The notes: generated from the letters alone by a model not told the origin. DNA of 12,993 nt from Chloroflexota bacterium (GCA_022563135.1 JADFNZ010000035.1:1-12993), one strand, 5' to 3'; shown: positions 1 through 5,812, counted from the first letter of the stretch. Program-made: numbers and translations.

Positions 1-2
1 TG

Positions 3-593
3 ATCGAATTCCTCTCAGATCAACACGGCATGGACATTGACGGCCTTGTGTTCCGTTTCATTCGCCTTCCGAGCGATGAAGAGATACTAATTCGGGCGTC
101 GGTGCTCTCTGAGGAACGGCGAACCATCAAGAGCGAGTCCTACCGCCTTAGTCCGGACACGCTTGTCGCCCAGGCACGTGATCGTAAGATCATTCCTCAC
201 ATCAACGCTCTGCGCAGGTTAAGTGAATTTCTTTCCGAGGACCCGGCCAAAACATACGGCGGCTCCTTCAGGTATTGGGGGAACGGGCGCATGCTCTGTG
301 GCGTCAACGTCGCGAGCAATTGGCACGCTCCCGAGGGCAATCTAGATGTATGGGTGTCACATGGAAACCTCGCACAGGTTGCAGGGGTCTCTGAGGAAGC
401 GATCGTGGAGGAACTCAAGTCACGGCTTGAGTACGTTAAAGAATACGAGACCTCTCATCAGATGATCTTTCGCATTCTTTCCGAATCGGCCGCCGAATCG
501 TTCGTTGGCATTTTTCGCGAGTGGGTCGGGGGTGGAGAAAGACGCGATGGCGATGACGCAGTTCCAGCAGCCTTGCAGGCGGACAGGTCGTAA
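3..593 (+). CDS. Hypothetical protein, 5' end outside window
   Basis: The frame is open from the first bases of the window, so the Met codon at position 30 is probably internal and the true start lies upstream. About 197 codons are visible, ending in TAA. I do not recognise the protein with confidence. The stretch just before and after the internal Met (FLSDQHGMDIDGLVFRFIR) resembles the linker seen in some DUF91 or PD-(D/E)XK nuclease-like proteins, but any nuclease core would lie outside the window. The rest looks soluble and mixed alpha/beta, with no membrane segment and a charged C-terminus. Base composition is unlike the neighbours: hand-counted 60-base lines give about 42-62% GC, against about 83% in a line of the next gene. 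This suggests recent acquisition. The coding call is firm; the function is unknown. Confidence 0.7.
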   Translation: MEFLSDQHGMDIDGLVFRFIRLPSDEEILIRASVLSEERRTIKSESYRLSPDTLVAQARDRKIIPHINALRRLSEFLSEDPAKTYGGSFRYWGNGRMLCGVNVASNWHAPEGNLDVWVSHGNLAQVAGVSEEAIVEELKSRLEYVKEYETSHQMIFRILSESAAESFVGIFREWVGGGERRDGDDAVPAALQADRS

Positions 594-673
594 CCCTACT
601 CTCGACGACCGCCGAGCATCTGGACAGTGAACTCGCAACTTCAGACACTCTAGGCGAAGGCATGCAGGGACTT

Positions 674-704
674 TTGACGAATCGCTGCCCGCCTGTCGTA
701 TACT
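674..704 (+). promoter_or_regulatory. Promoter of larE, nearly leaderless
   Basis: A TTGACG -35 (674-679) and a TATACT -10 (699-704) are separated by 19 nt. Transcription would start around 710-712, only a few bases before the ATG at 716, and no SD sequence precedes that ATG. This also argues against the upstream in-frame ATG at 662, which lies before the promoter. The spacer is longer than the optimal 17 nt. Confidence 0.5.
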
Positions 705-715
705 ACTCGCAGGGC

Positions 716-1552
716 ATGACTGCGGAAACGGAACGCCAGCTAGCCGCCCTCGACGCCATCCTGCGCGAGATGGGGTCAGCCGTCGTCGCCTTCTCCGGCG
801 GGGTGGATAGCGCGCTGCTCGCCGTCGCGGCGCACCGGGCGCTGGGCGACCGCGCGCTCGCCGTCACGGCGGTCTCGCCCGCGCTGGCCGGCCGCGAGCT
901 CGACGAGGCGCGCGAGCTCGCCGGGCGCTTCGGCCTGCGGCACCGCACGATCGAGACGCACGAGATGGAGCGCGAGGGCTACGTCGAGAACTCGCCGCAC
1001 CGCTGCTACCACTGCAAGACGGAGCTCTACTCGGAGCTGCGCACGCTCGCCGACGCCGAAGGCTACGCCTGGGTGGCGAACGGCGCGAACACGGATGACC
1101 TGGGCGACTATCGGCCCGGGCTGCAGGCGGCGTCCGAGCATGACGTGCGCAGCCCGCTCGTCGAGGCGGGCCTGAGCAAGGCGGCCGTCCGCGAGCTCGC
1201 CCGTGCGCTGGAGATCCCGATCTGGGACAAGCCGGCGCAGCCTTGCCTCTCCTCGCGCATCCCCTACGGCACGCCCGTCACGGTCGAGACGCTCTCCATG
1301 ATCGAGCGGGCGGAGGCGTTCCTGCGCGGCCTCGGCCTGCGCGAGGTGCGCGCACGCCACCACGACAAGCTCTGCCGCGTCGAGGTGGGCGAGCAGGAGC
1401 TCGAGTTAGCGTTCGCCCACCGGCGCGAGATCGTCGACGGGCTGCGCGAGGTCGGCTACCTCTGGGTCTCGCTCGATCTCGCCGGGCTGCGCTCCGGCAG
1501 CCTCAACGACGCGATCGACCTCACGCCGGTTGAGCGGCCTGTCTCTTCGTAA
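716..1552 (+). CDS. larE: ATP-dependent sulfur transferase, LarE family
   Basis: Predicted LarE, the sulfur-inserting enzyme in synthesis of the nickel-pincer nucleotide cofactor of lactate racemase-type enzymes. The length is 278 aa from ATG 716. An N-terminal PP-loop SGGVDS (residues 27-32) binds ATP and adenylates the substrate. NGANTDDLGDYRPG (122-135) is the typical LarE motif. Three cysteines stand out: Cys97 and Cys100 in HRCYHCK, and Cys177 in PCLSSRIPYG. In the family, the single-Cys type gives up the sulfur of the residue equivalent to Cys177. The three-Cys type is reported to hold a [4Fe-4S] cluster and act catalytically, and this protein fits the latter. No larB or larC is in the window, so the assignment rests on sequence alone. 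An ORF from 662 is possible but would start upstream of the promoter. The PP-loop ATPase call is sure and LarE is likely. Confidence 0.88.
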   Translation: MTAETERQLAALDAILREMGSAVVAFSGGVDSALLAVAAHRALGDRALAVTAVSPALAGRELDEARELAGRFGLRHRTIETHEMEREGYVENSPHRCYHCKTELYSELRTLADAEGYAWVANGANTDDLGDYRPGLQAASEHDVRSPLVEAGLSKAAVRELARALEIPIWDKPAQPCLSSRIPYGTPVTVETLSMIERAEAFLRGLGLREVRARHHDKLCRVEVGEQELELAFAHRREIVDGLREVGYLWVSLDLAGLRSGSLNDAIDLTPVERPVSS

Positions 1553-1590
1553 GCCCCGTACTGCCGCCGCTCGCCCCTTTACAGCTATCG

Positions 1591-1637
1591 TATACTAGAG
1601 ACCGATCGGAAAGACGCGGCAAATCGCAAGGAGGTGT
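1591..1637 (+). promoter_or_regulatory. -10 element and strong SD before the YHS gene
   Basis: TATACT at 1591-1596 matches the -10 seen before larE, including the flanking CG. I see no good -35 at the expected distance. The leader of about 38 nt carries AAGGAGGTG (1628-1636), a near-perfect anti-SD match four bases before the GTG at 1641, which fixes that start. Confidence 0.45.
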
Positions 1638-1640
1638 ACC

Positions 1641-1895
1641 GTGGCTGAGCTAGTGAAGGACGTCGTCTGCGGGATGGAGATCGACCCGGAGACGGCGGCA
1701 GGGAAGTCGGAGCACGAAGGGACGACCTACCACTTCTGCGCCGAGGGCTGCAAACAGGAGTTCGACACGAACCCGCAGAAATTCCTCGACGGCGGTGAGG
1801 CCGAGCCGGCGCCGGCAGCCGAAGCCGTCCCCGCCGCGGCCGAGGCGTCGAGCGGCTCGTCCGAGAAGCGCTGGTGGGAGTTCTGGAAGTCCTAG
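1641..1895 (+). CDS. YHS-domain metal-binding protein
   Basis: Small protein of 84 aa. Residues 5-51 form a YHS domain: VCGM (Cys10, Met12), YHFC (Cys33) and Cys37, followed by FDTNPQKFL. This fold occurs in heavy-metal ATPases, metallochaperones and monooxygenase subunits, where it binds copper or related metals. After it comes an Ala/Pro/Glu-rich low-complexity linker (52-74), then a short basic and aromatic tail, EKRWWEFWKS (75-84), that could lie at a membrane surface. There is no signal peptide or true membrane helix. The GTG start is set by a very strong SD. The DinB-like gene follows 30 nt downstream, so the two are probably co-transcribed. The metal and partner are unknown; the domain call is sure. 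Confidence 0.88.
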   Translation: MAELVKDVVCGMEIDPETAAGKSEHEGTTYHFCAEGCKQEFDTNPQKFLDGGEAEPAPAAEAVPAAAEASSGSSEKRWWEFWKS

Positions 1896-1925
1896 GCGAC
1901 CGGCTCGCACGACGACGGAGGGTCC

Positions 1926-2468
1926 GTGGCTGACGAAACAGCGATTCGTGAGCTGGTGGAGAAGATGGCCGAGGAGCGCGACAAGCTCCTCGGCCAGATC
2001 GAGGCGTTGAGCGAAGGGGACGCGGAGCGCACGCCCGCCGGCGCGCAGGGCGAAGCGCAGTGGTCGGCCAAGGAGCAGTGCGCGCACCTCGCGGAGATGG
2101 AGACGGCCTATCGAGCGTGGGTAGAGCGCGCGCTGGAGAACGAGAACCCGAACGTCGACGGCGTTCGCGGCGAGCGCGTCGCCATCCCGCTGGAGGAGGC
2201 GAACCGACGGCCTCTCGCGGATCTGGTCACCGAGCTGCGCCGCCAGCGGGAGAAGACCTCCGCGCTCATCGAACGGCTGGCGCCTGAGCAGTACGACCGC
2301 ACCGCCACCCAGCCGGTCTTCGGCACGCTCACCGTCCTCCAGTGGCTGCGCTCCTACTACCGGCACGACCGGATGCACCAGGCGCAGATTGCAGGGCGGG
2401 CGTCCGACTACCAGCCGCGCTTCGCGGGCGGTCGCGAGCCGGACCAGCGACGCGCCCGGCTCCCGTGA
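1926..2468 (+). CDS. DinB/DfsB-like four-helix protein
   Basis: A 180-aa protein that matches the DinB-like superfamily, putative metal-dependent hydrolases or thiol transferases with a four-helix bundle. The three expected histidine ligands are present: His54 in CAHLAE, and His147 and His151 in RHDRMHQ. WSAKEQCAHL and TVLQWLRSYYRHDRMH are typical of the family. The start is GTG at 1926, preceded by GGAGGG (1917-1922). The stop TGA overlaps the GTG of the next gene by 4 bases, so translation is coupled to the dehydrogenase. The C-terminal 25 residues are Arg-rich and probably disordered. The substrate cannot be told from sequence; members act in bacillithiol or mycothiol chemistry, or have unknown roles. 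Confidence 0.82.
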   Translation: MADETAIRELVEKMAEERDKLLGQIEALSEGDAERTPAGAQGEAQWSAKEQCAHLAEMETAYRAWVERALENENPNVDGVRGERVAIPLEEANRRPLADLVTELRRQREKTSALIERLAPEQYDRTATQPVFGTLTVLQWLRSYYRHDRMHQAQIAGRASDYQPRFAGGREPDQRRARLP

Positions 2469-3448
2469 GCCCCCGGCCGCGGGTGTTCGTCACGCGGCAG
2501 CTCCCGGGCGCCGCCCTCGGACGGCTGCGCGACGAAACCGAACTTGAGGTCTGGAGGGACGATCTGCCCCCGCCTCGCGAGCAGCTTCTGGCCGCCGTCC
2601 GTGACGCCGAGGGGCTGCTCTGCCTTCTCACCGACCAGATCGACGACGAGCTCCTCGCCGCGGCGCCGAAGCTGCGCGTCGTGAGCACGATGGCCGTCGG
2701 CTACGACAACATCGATGTCGAGTCGGCCACACGCCGGCGGATCGTCGTCGCTAACACGCCGGACGTGTTGACGGAATCGACCGCCGACCTCGCCTTTGCC
2801 CTCCTGCTCGCGGCCGCGAGGCGCGTCGTCGAGGGCGATCGGGTCACGCGGGAGGGCCGCTGGACGACGTGGCACCCCTCGTTCCTCCTCGGACGGGACA
2901 TCCACGACGCGACGCTCGGCATCGTCGGGCTGGGGCAGATCGGGCTCGCGGTGGCGCGTCGGGCGCGCGGCTTCGGGATGCGGCTGCTCTACACGAGCCC
3001 TTCACGCCGGCAGGATGCTGAACGTGAGCTCGCCCTAGCACACGTGAGCTTCGATGAGCTGCTCGCCGAGGCGGACTTCATCTCCGCCCACGTCCCGCTC
3101 ACTCCGAAGACCCACCACATGTTTAACGCGGACGCGTTCCGGCGCATGAAGGCGACGGCGATCTTCGTTAACACGTCGCGCGGACAGGTCGTCGACGAGG
3201 CAGCCCTTCACCACGCGTTAGACTCGCGCACTATCGCCGGGGCGGCCATCGACGTTACCGAGGTAGAGCCGCTGCCCAAGCAGGATGCGCTCCTGCGCCT
3301 GCCCAACCTGATCGTCACGCCGCACATCGGGTCCGCCAGCGTCGCCACGCGCGCCCGCATGGCGGAGATGGCAGCGGAGAACCTGCTGGCAGGGCTGCGG
3401 GGCGACGAGCCACCGCACTGCGTCAATCCAGAGGCCCTTGAGCGCTAG
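2465..3448 (+). CDS. D-2-hydroxyacid dehydrogenase (glyoxylate/hydroxypyruvate reductase type)
   Basis: A 327-aa member of the D-isomer-specific 2-hydroxyacid dehydrogenase family, closest by eye to GyaR/GhrB glyoxylate and hydroxypyruvate reductases. The substrate domain carries STMAVGYDNID (74-84). The Rossmann motif GLGQIG spans 155-160, and the catalytic triad is Arg239 (NTSRG), Glu268 and His287 (TPHIGSAS). Ser and Arg residues after the second strand (TSPSRR, 177-182) suggest NADP(H). I chose GTG 2465, which overlaps the previous stop as GTGA and begins the conserved PRVFVTR strand. The frame is open to 2342, but that part lies inside the DinB-like gene. It is the last gene of the 1641-3448 group. 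The exact substrate (glyoxylate, hydroxypyruvate or another 2-oxoacid) is uncertain. Confidence 0.9.
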   Translation: MSPRPRVFVTRQLPGAALGRLRDETELEVWRDDLPPPREQLLAAVRDAEGLLCLLTDQIDDELLAAAPKLRVVSTMAVGYDNIDVESATRRRIVVANTPDVLTESTADLAFALLLAAARRVVEGDRVTREGRWTTWHPSFLLGRDIHDATLGIVGLGQIGLAVARRARGFGMRLLYTSPSRRQDAERELALAHVSFDELLAEADFISAHVPLTPKTHHMFNADAFRRMKATAIFVNTSRGQVVDEAALHHALDSRTIAGAAIDVTEVEPLPKQDALLRLPNLIVTPHIGSASVATRARMAEMAAENLLAGLRGDEPPHCVNPEALER

Positions 3449-3482
3449 GATGCGATACACCGCCGGCGGGACGTTCGGCATC

Positions 3483-3511
3483 TTGACAGCCTTCCCACGC
3501 AGGCGTATCGT
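3483..3511 (+). promoter_or_regulatory. Near-consensus promoter of the pyrE-like leader
   Basis: A perfect TTGACA -35 (3483-3488) is followed by an exact 17-nt spacer and TATCGT (3506-3511) as -10. Transcription would start near 3516-3519, about 290 nt before the ATG of the phosphoribosyltransferase-like gene. It is one of the two best sigma-70-type promoters in the window. Confidence 0.7.
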
Positions 3512-3565
3512 TCTAGGTGAGGAGCCCGAAGAGCCGGCGACGGCTCAACTCTAAAGGAGGTGCCA

Positions 3566-3613
3566 ATGCTCAACATGCGGGTCCTCCTGAGCGTCTGGCA
3601 GGTTGATCGGTAG
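3566..3613 (+). CDS. Putative leader peptide, 15 aa
   Basis: A short ORF encodes MLNMRVLLSVWQVDR and ends in TAG. It is preceded by AAAGGAGGTG (3553-3562), one of the strongest SD matches in the window, at ideal spacing. Leu and Val make up 6 of 15 residues, and there is one Trp. It lies about 50 nt after the predicted transcription start, and its stop codon is directly before the first leader hairpin (3615-3642). A ribosome ending here would cover the 5' arm of that hairpin. No homologue is recognised. It is most likely a regulatory leader peptide, but conservation was not tested. Confidence 0.55.
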   Translation: MLNMRVLLSVWQVDR

Positions 3614-3755
3614 GGCCCTACCTCGGCGAAGCGCGGTAGGGCGAACGGAGCGGTAAGCCCCACGCTAGATCAGGGGTTATCGCGCAAGAGCGAACCCACC
3701 CATTCGGGGGCTACCCGATGTGGGGCTTGCGGAAAACAATACGAGAATCATATAG

Positions 3756-3783
3756 AGGGCTTTCCAAAGGACGGGAAAGCCCT
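3756..3783 (+). terminator. Hairpin before pyrE-like gene, possible conditional terminator
   Basis: AGGGCTTTCC (3756-3765) pairs perfectly over 10 bp with GGAAAGCCCT (3774-3783) across an 8-nt loop. The following bases, TATCCTATAC, are only moderately T-rich, so termination may be weak. It lies inside the transcript and 16 nt before the SD, so it would act conditionally (attenuator) rather than end an operon. Confidence 0.45.
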
Positions 3784-3808
3784 TATCCTATACGCGGCAG
3801 GAAGCCAA

Positions 3809-4471
3809 ATGTCACAGCGCCGCCTCACTCGCACCAGCAACCTCTGGCTCGCGCAGACGCTCTGGAAGCTGGGCGCCGTCCAGTTTGGCAGCTTCACGCT
3901 GGGCCGCACCACCGTGAACTCCCCCGTCTACGTGAACTTGCGCCTCCTCATCGGCCATCCCACCGCCCTCTGGCGCATCGCGCACATCATCCGGGACGAG
4001 ATTCAGACGCTCCAGCGGAAGCTCCACCCGCAGGTGCAGCCGTTCGACCTCGTCGCCGGTGTGCCGTTCGGCGGCCTCCACTGCGCGACGGCGTTCTCGC
4101 TCACGGCCAAAGTCCCCATGATCTACCTGCACCCCCGCATGGACGACCTTGGCAGCGACATCGAAGGGCTCTACCACCCGAACCAGCGCGCGATCATCAT
4201 GGACGATCTGCTCGCCGGTGGCGGCAGCATCTTGGAGACGGCGCTGCAACTTGGCGAGGCCGGGCTCATTGTGCGCGACGCCGTCGTTCTGCTCGACCGG
4301 CAGCAGGGCGGCCGCGAACGCCTCCGCCGCCAGGGGATCAACATGATCTCCGTCCTAACGCTGGAGGTGCTGATGAACTACCTGAAATCGAGCGGCAAGA
4401 TCGATGAGGACCTGTACCGGCCTTCGATGGAATTTCTCGAGACGCACCGCCATCTGGAGGACGACGTGTAG
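3809..4471 (+). CDS. Orotate phosphoribosyltransferase-like protein
   Basis: A 220-aa type I phosphoribosyltransferase most like PyrE, which joins orotate to PRPP to make OMP in pyrimidine synthesis. The N-terminus matches OPRT (GAVQFGSFTLGR, 22-33; SPVYVNLRLL, 38-47). FDLVAGVPFGG (79-89) and the PRPP loop AIIMDDLLAGGGS (128-140), with both Asp present, follow. RQQGGRERLRRQGI fits the OPRT C-terminal part. The mobile catalytic loop looks altered: where OPRTs have R-K-E-A-K-D-H-G, this protein has HPRMDDLG (108-115), so the usual catalytic Lys is not seen. It may be a divergent OPRT, a related transferase or a regulator. The start ATG has AGGAAG at 3799-3804. It is monocistronic, with a long structured leader and a terminator after it. 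Family is sure; exact activity is not. Confidence 0.78.
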   Translation: MSQRRLTRTSNLWLAQTLWKLGAVQFGSFTLGRTTVNSPVYVNLRLLIGHPTALWRIAHIIRDEIQTLQRKLHPQVQPFDLVAGVPFGGLHCATAFSLTAKVPMIYLHPRMDDLGSDIEGLYHPNQRAIIMDDLLAGGGSILETALQLGEAGLIVRDAVVLLDRQQGGRERLRRQGINMISVLTLEVLMNYLKSSGKIDEDLYRPSMEFLETHRHLEDDV

Positions 4472-4501
4472 GCGGCCGACTGCCAGCGCGGAGAGACACA
4501 A

Positions 4502-4526
4502 AGGCCGGGTGTGACCCCGGCCTCTT
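4502..4526. terminator. Bidirectional terminator between convergent genes
   Basis: AGGCCGGG (4502-4509) pairs with CCCGGCCT (4516-4523) over 8 bp with a 6-nt loop. On the plus strand CTTG follows, and on the minus strand TTTG follows. It lies between the stops of two convergent genes (4471 and 4549) and can serve both. Confidence 0.7.
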
Positions 4527-4548
4527 GCGTGAAACGATGCGTAACGGG

Positions 4549-4764
4549 CTAGAGGAGACGGCGCACGGGCTTGCGGCCCGGGCGAGGATCATAGTTCGCC
4601 TTGAACATCTCCAGTTTGTCGCGCTCGATGAGGTACTTGCCTGCAAAGAGGACCGCCGGCACCTTCTTCTGCTTGATCAGCCTGCGCAGGCTCTGCGGAT
4701 GAATTCTTAGGATACGGGCCGCCTCCACCAAATCGAGATAGTTATCGAACAGATTGCTGCCCAT
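4549..4764 (-). CDS. Excisionase-family HTH DNA-binding protein
   Basis: A 71-aa single-domain protein. Residues 9-56 fit the HTH_17/excisionase-like winged helix related to MerR: YLDLVEAARILRIHPQSLRR is the helix-turn-helix, and VPAVLFAGKYLIERDKLEMF forms the wing and following helix. The C-terminus is basic (RPGRKPVRRLL), fitting DNA contact. GGGAG stands just before ATG 4764, and an extended -10 lies about 40 bases upstream. No integrase or other recombinase gene is near, so it may act as a small transcription factor rather than a recombination factor. An imperfect inverted repeat around its own -10 could be its operator. The gene's base composition is less GC-rich than its neighbours. The domain call is strong; the target is unknown. 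Confidence 0.82.
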   Translation of the reverse strand: MGSNLFDNYLDLVEAARILRIHPQSLRRLIKQKKVPAVLFAGKYLIERDKLEMFKANYDPRPGRKPVRRLL

Positions 4765-4794
4765 ACACTCCCTCAGCAGACTAAGACGCTAACA

Positions 4795-4817
4795 CGCGTG
4801 CATAAATATAGCACACG
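4795..4817 (-). promoter_or_regulatory. Extended -10 promoter inside an inverted repeat
   Basis: Read on the minus strand, TGC directly precedes TATATT (4810-4805), an extended -10 that can work without a -35; none is visible. Transcription would start near 4798, about 34 nt before the HTH gene. The -10 sits between arms CGCGTGC (4795-4801) and GCACACG (4811-4817), which match as an inverted repeat at 6 of 7 positions. This is a possible autoregulatory operator. Confidence 0.45.
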
Positions 4818-4868
4818 TTTCCGCCGCCGTGGAAGTGGGGATTCCCATGAGACCGGCGCCGGCGCAGC

Positions 4869-5660
4869 CTAGGCCGGCGTCGGCGGTGGCGGTTCGTCCC
4901 AGAGCCCGCGATCTCGTAGCAGGGCGCGACTGTAGAAGTGCTGCCCGCTGAGCGACGCTTCCCCTTCGCCGCAGAGCACGACCGCCGCCTTGCCCATCGC
5001 CTCCGGCGCTTCGACAAAGGGGCCGGAGGGCACCTGCTCGGGCAGCCGATGGTACATCGTGCCCGGCGTGATCACCAGTCCTTCGGGAGAGAGGGCGAAG
5101 ACGCGGATCCCCTGCTCCTTCACCTCTTCCGCCAGGCCCTGGCTGAACTTTCGCAGCGCGTCCTTCGTCACCGAGTAGGAGATGTTGTCGCCGCCGCCCT
5201 GATCCGCCGCGATCGAGGAGATGTTGATGATCACGCCGTCCCGCCGCTCGATCATATGCGGCAGCACGGCCTGGCAGCAGGCCACGGGGCCCCGCACGTT
5301 CACGCGCATCACTAGGTCCCAGCGCTTGAGTGGGATCTCCCAGAGGCGGCCGGGGGACATCACGCCCGCGTTGTTGATGAGAATATCGATCCGGCCGAAC
5401 TCCGCCAGCGCGGCCCGCACCAGGTCGCGCACGCTCTCCTCGTCCGTCACGTCCGTGCGTACTGCGAGCGCCCGCACGCCGAGCGCCCGGATCTCCTCGG
5501 CGGTCGCGGCGATGGTGCCGGGCAGCTTCGGGTCCTTCTCCTGTTCGCTGCGGGCAGCCACGACGATGTGGCAGCCCTCCTTCGCCAACTCCAACGCCAT
5601 GAACTTCCCCACGCCCCGGCTGCTGCCTGTAATGATCGCGACTTTGTCTGCGAGCTGCAT
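4869..5660 (-). CDS. SDR-family NAD(P)-dependent oxidoreductase
   Basis: A 263-aa classical short-chain dehydrogenase/reductase. It has the cofactor motif TGSSRGVG (11-18), NNAG (96-99), structural Asn121, and the catalytic Ser (148/149), Tyr162 and Lys166 (YSVTK). Arg37 after the second strand suggests NADP(H). The insertion EKDPKLPGTIAATAEEI (41-57) is like HSDL2-type SDRs, here without the C-terminal SCP2 domain. The protein ends in a Pro-rich tail. I chose ATG 5660 because GGAGGG lies 5 nt before it and the fold begins there; the frame is open much further upstream (to 5885), but that would overlap the divergent promoter region. It is transcribed away from the MetE-like operon and towards the HTH gene. 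The substrate is unknown. Confidence 0.9.
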   Translation of the reverse strand: MQLADKVAIITGSSRGVGKFMALELAKEGCHIVVAARSEQEKDPKLPGTIAATAEEIRALGVRALAVRTDVTDEESVRDLVRAALAEFGRIDILINNAGVMSPGRLWEIPLKRWDLVMRVNVRGPVACCQAVLPHMIERRDGVIINISSIAADQGGGDNISYSVTKDALRKFSQGLAEEVKEQGIRVFALSPEGLVITPGTMYHRLPEQVPSGPFVEAPEAMGKAAVVLCGEGEASLSGQHFYSRALLRDRGLWDEPPPPTPA

Positions 5661-5682
5661 CGCATCCCTCCGCTGTAAGCGC

Positions 5683-5703
5683 GCGTCTCGACGGCCGAGA
5701 CGC
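5683..5703 (-). promoter_or_regulatory. Perfect 8-bp inverted repeat upstream of the SDR gene
   Basis: GCGTCTCG (5683-5690) and CGAGACGC (5696-5703) form perfect arms around a 5-bp spacer, 22 bp upstream of the SDR start codon. It could be a repressor operator or a hairpin at the 5' end of the mRNA. A poor promoter candidate (TTGACG at 5740-5735 and GATACG at 5713-5708, 21-nt spacer) lies just upstream. Confidence 0.4.
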
Positions 5704-5765
5704 CTTGCGTATCGTGCCTCGCGCGGCCGGTCTACGTCAACGGAGCCGGGCCGGCCGCCTATCCG

Positions 5766-5795
5766 TTGACCCCGCCACGAGCACGATGGTAGGCT
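5766..5795 (+). promoter_or_regulatory. Promoter of the MetE-like operon
   Basis: TTGACC (5766-5771) and TAGGCT (5790-5795) are 18 nt apart, placing the transcript start near 5802 and giving a leader of about 73 nt before ATG 5875. The -10 is a moderate match only. Confidence 0.45.
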
Positions 5796-5812
5796 AAAAG
5801 AGTGAGCATCGC

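Larger units (their letters stand above)
3516..3805 (+). promoter_or_regulatory. Structured leader RNA with putative attenuator
   Basis: This 290-nt leader has, in order: a leader peptide ORF (3566-3613); an 8-bp hairpin (3615-3622 with 3635-3642); a 9-bp stem (3655-3663 with 3720-3728) that closes a junction holding two hairpins (3674-3697 and 3704-3718); a 10-bp hairpin (3756-3765 with 3774-3783); and the SD of the next gene (AGGAAG, 3799-3804). AAGCCC occurs at 3655 and 3777, and GGGCTT at 3723 and 3757. Stem 3655:3723 plus hairpin 3757:3777 can therefore swap with pairings 3723:3777 or 3655:3757, as in attenuators. I compared it by eye with common riboswitch classes and found no match. 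The pairings are seen in the sequence; the regulatory role is inferred. Confidence 0.55.

Noticed and set aside
662..715. Longer larE start at ATG 662
   Set aside because: It lies upstream of the -10/-35 pair, and its extra 18 residues do not look like the family N-terminus.
2342..2464. Longer start of the 2-hydroxyacid dehydrogenase
   Set aside because: The extra part is an out-of-frame reading of the DinB-like gene; GTG 2465 starts the conserved fold.
3653..3730. tRNA or tRNA-like element in the pyrE-like leader
   Set aside because: It has two arms in a junction but no T-loop consensus, no D-arm pattern and a 9-bp instead of 7-bp closing stem.
3640..3735. c-di-GMP-I riboswitch
   Set aside because: GGCTACCCGATG recalls its 3' part, but the required conserved A-rich core blocks are absent.
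4853..4862. Palindrome CCGGCGCCGG after the SDR gene
   Set aside because: No loop or T-run for a terminator; a GC-only palindrome is expected by chance here.
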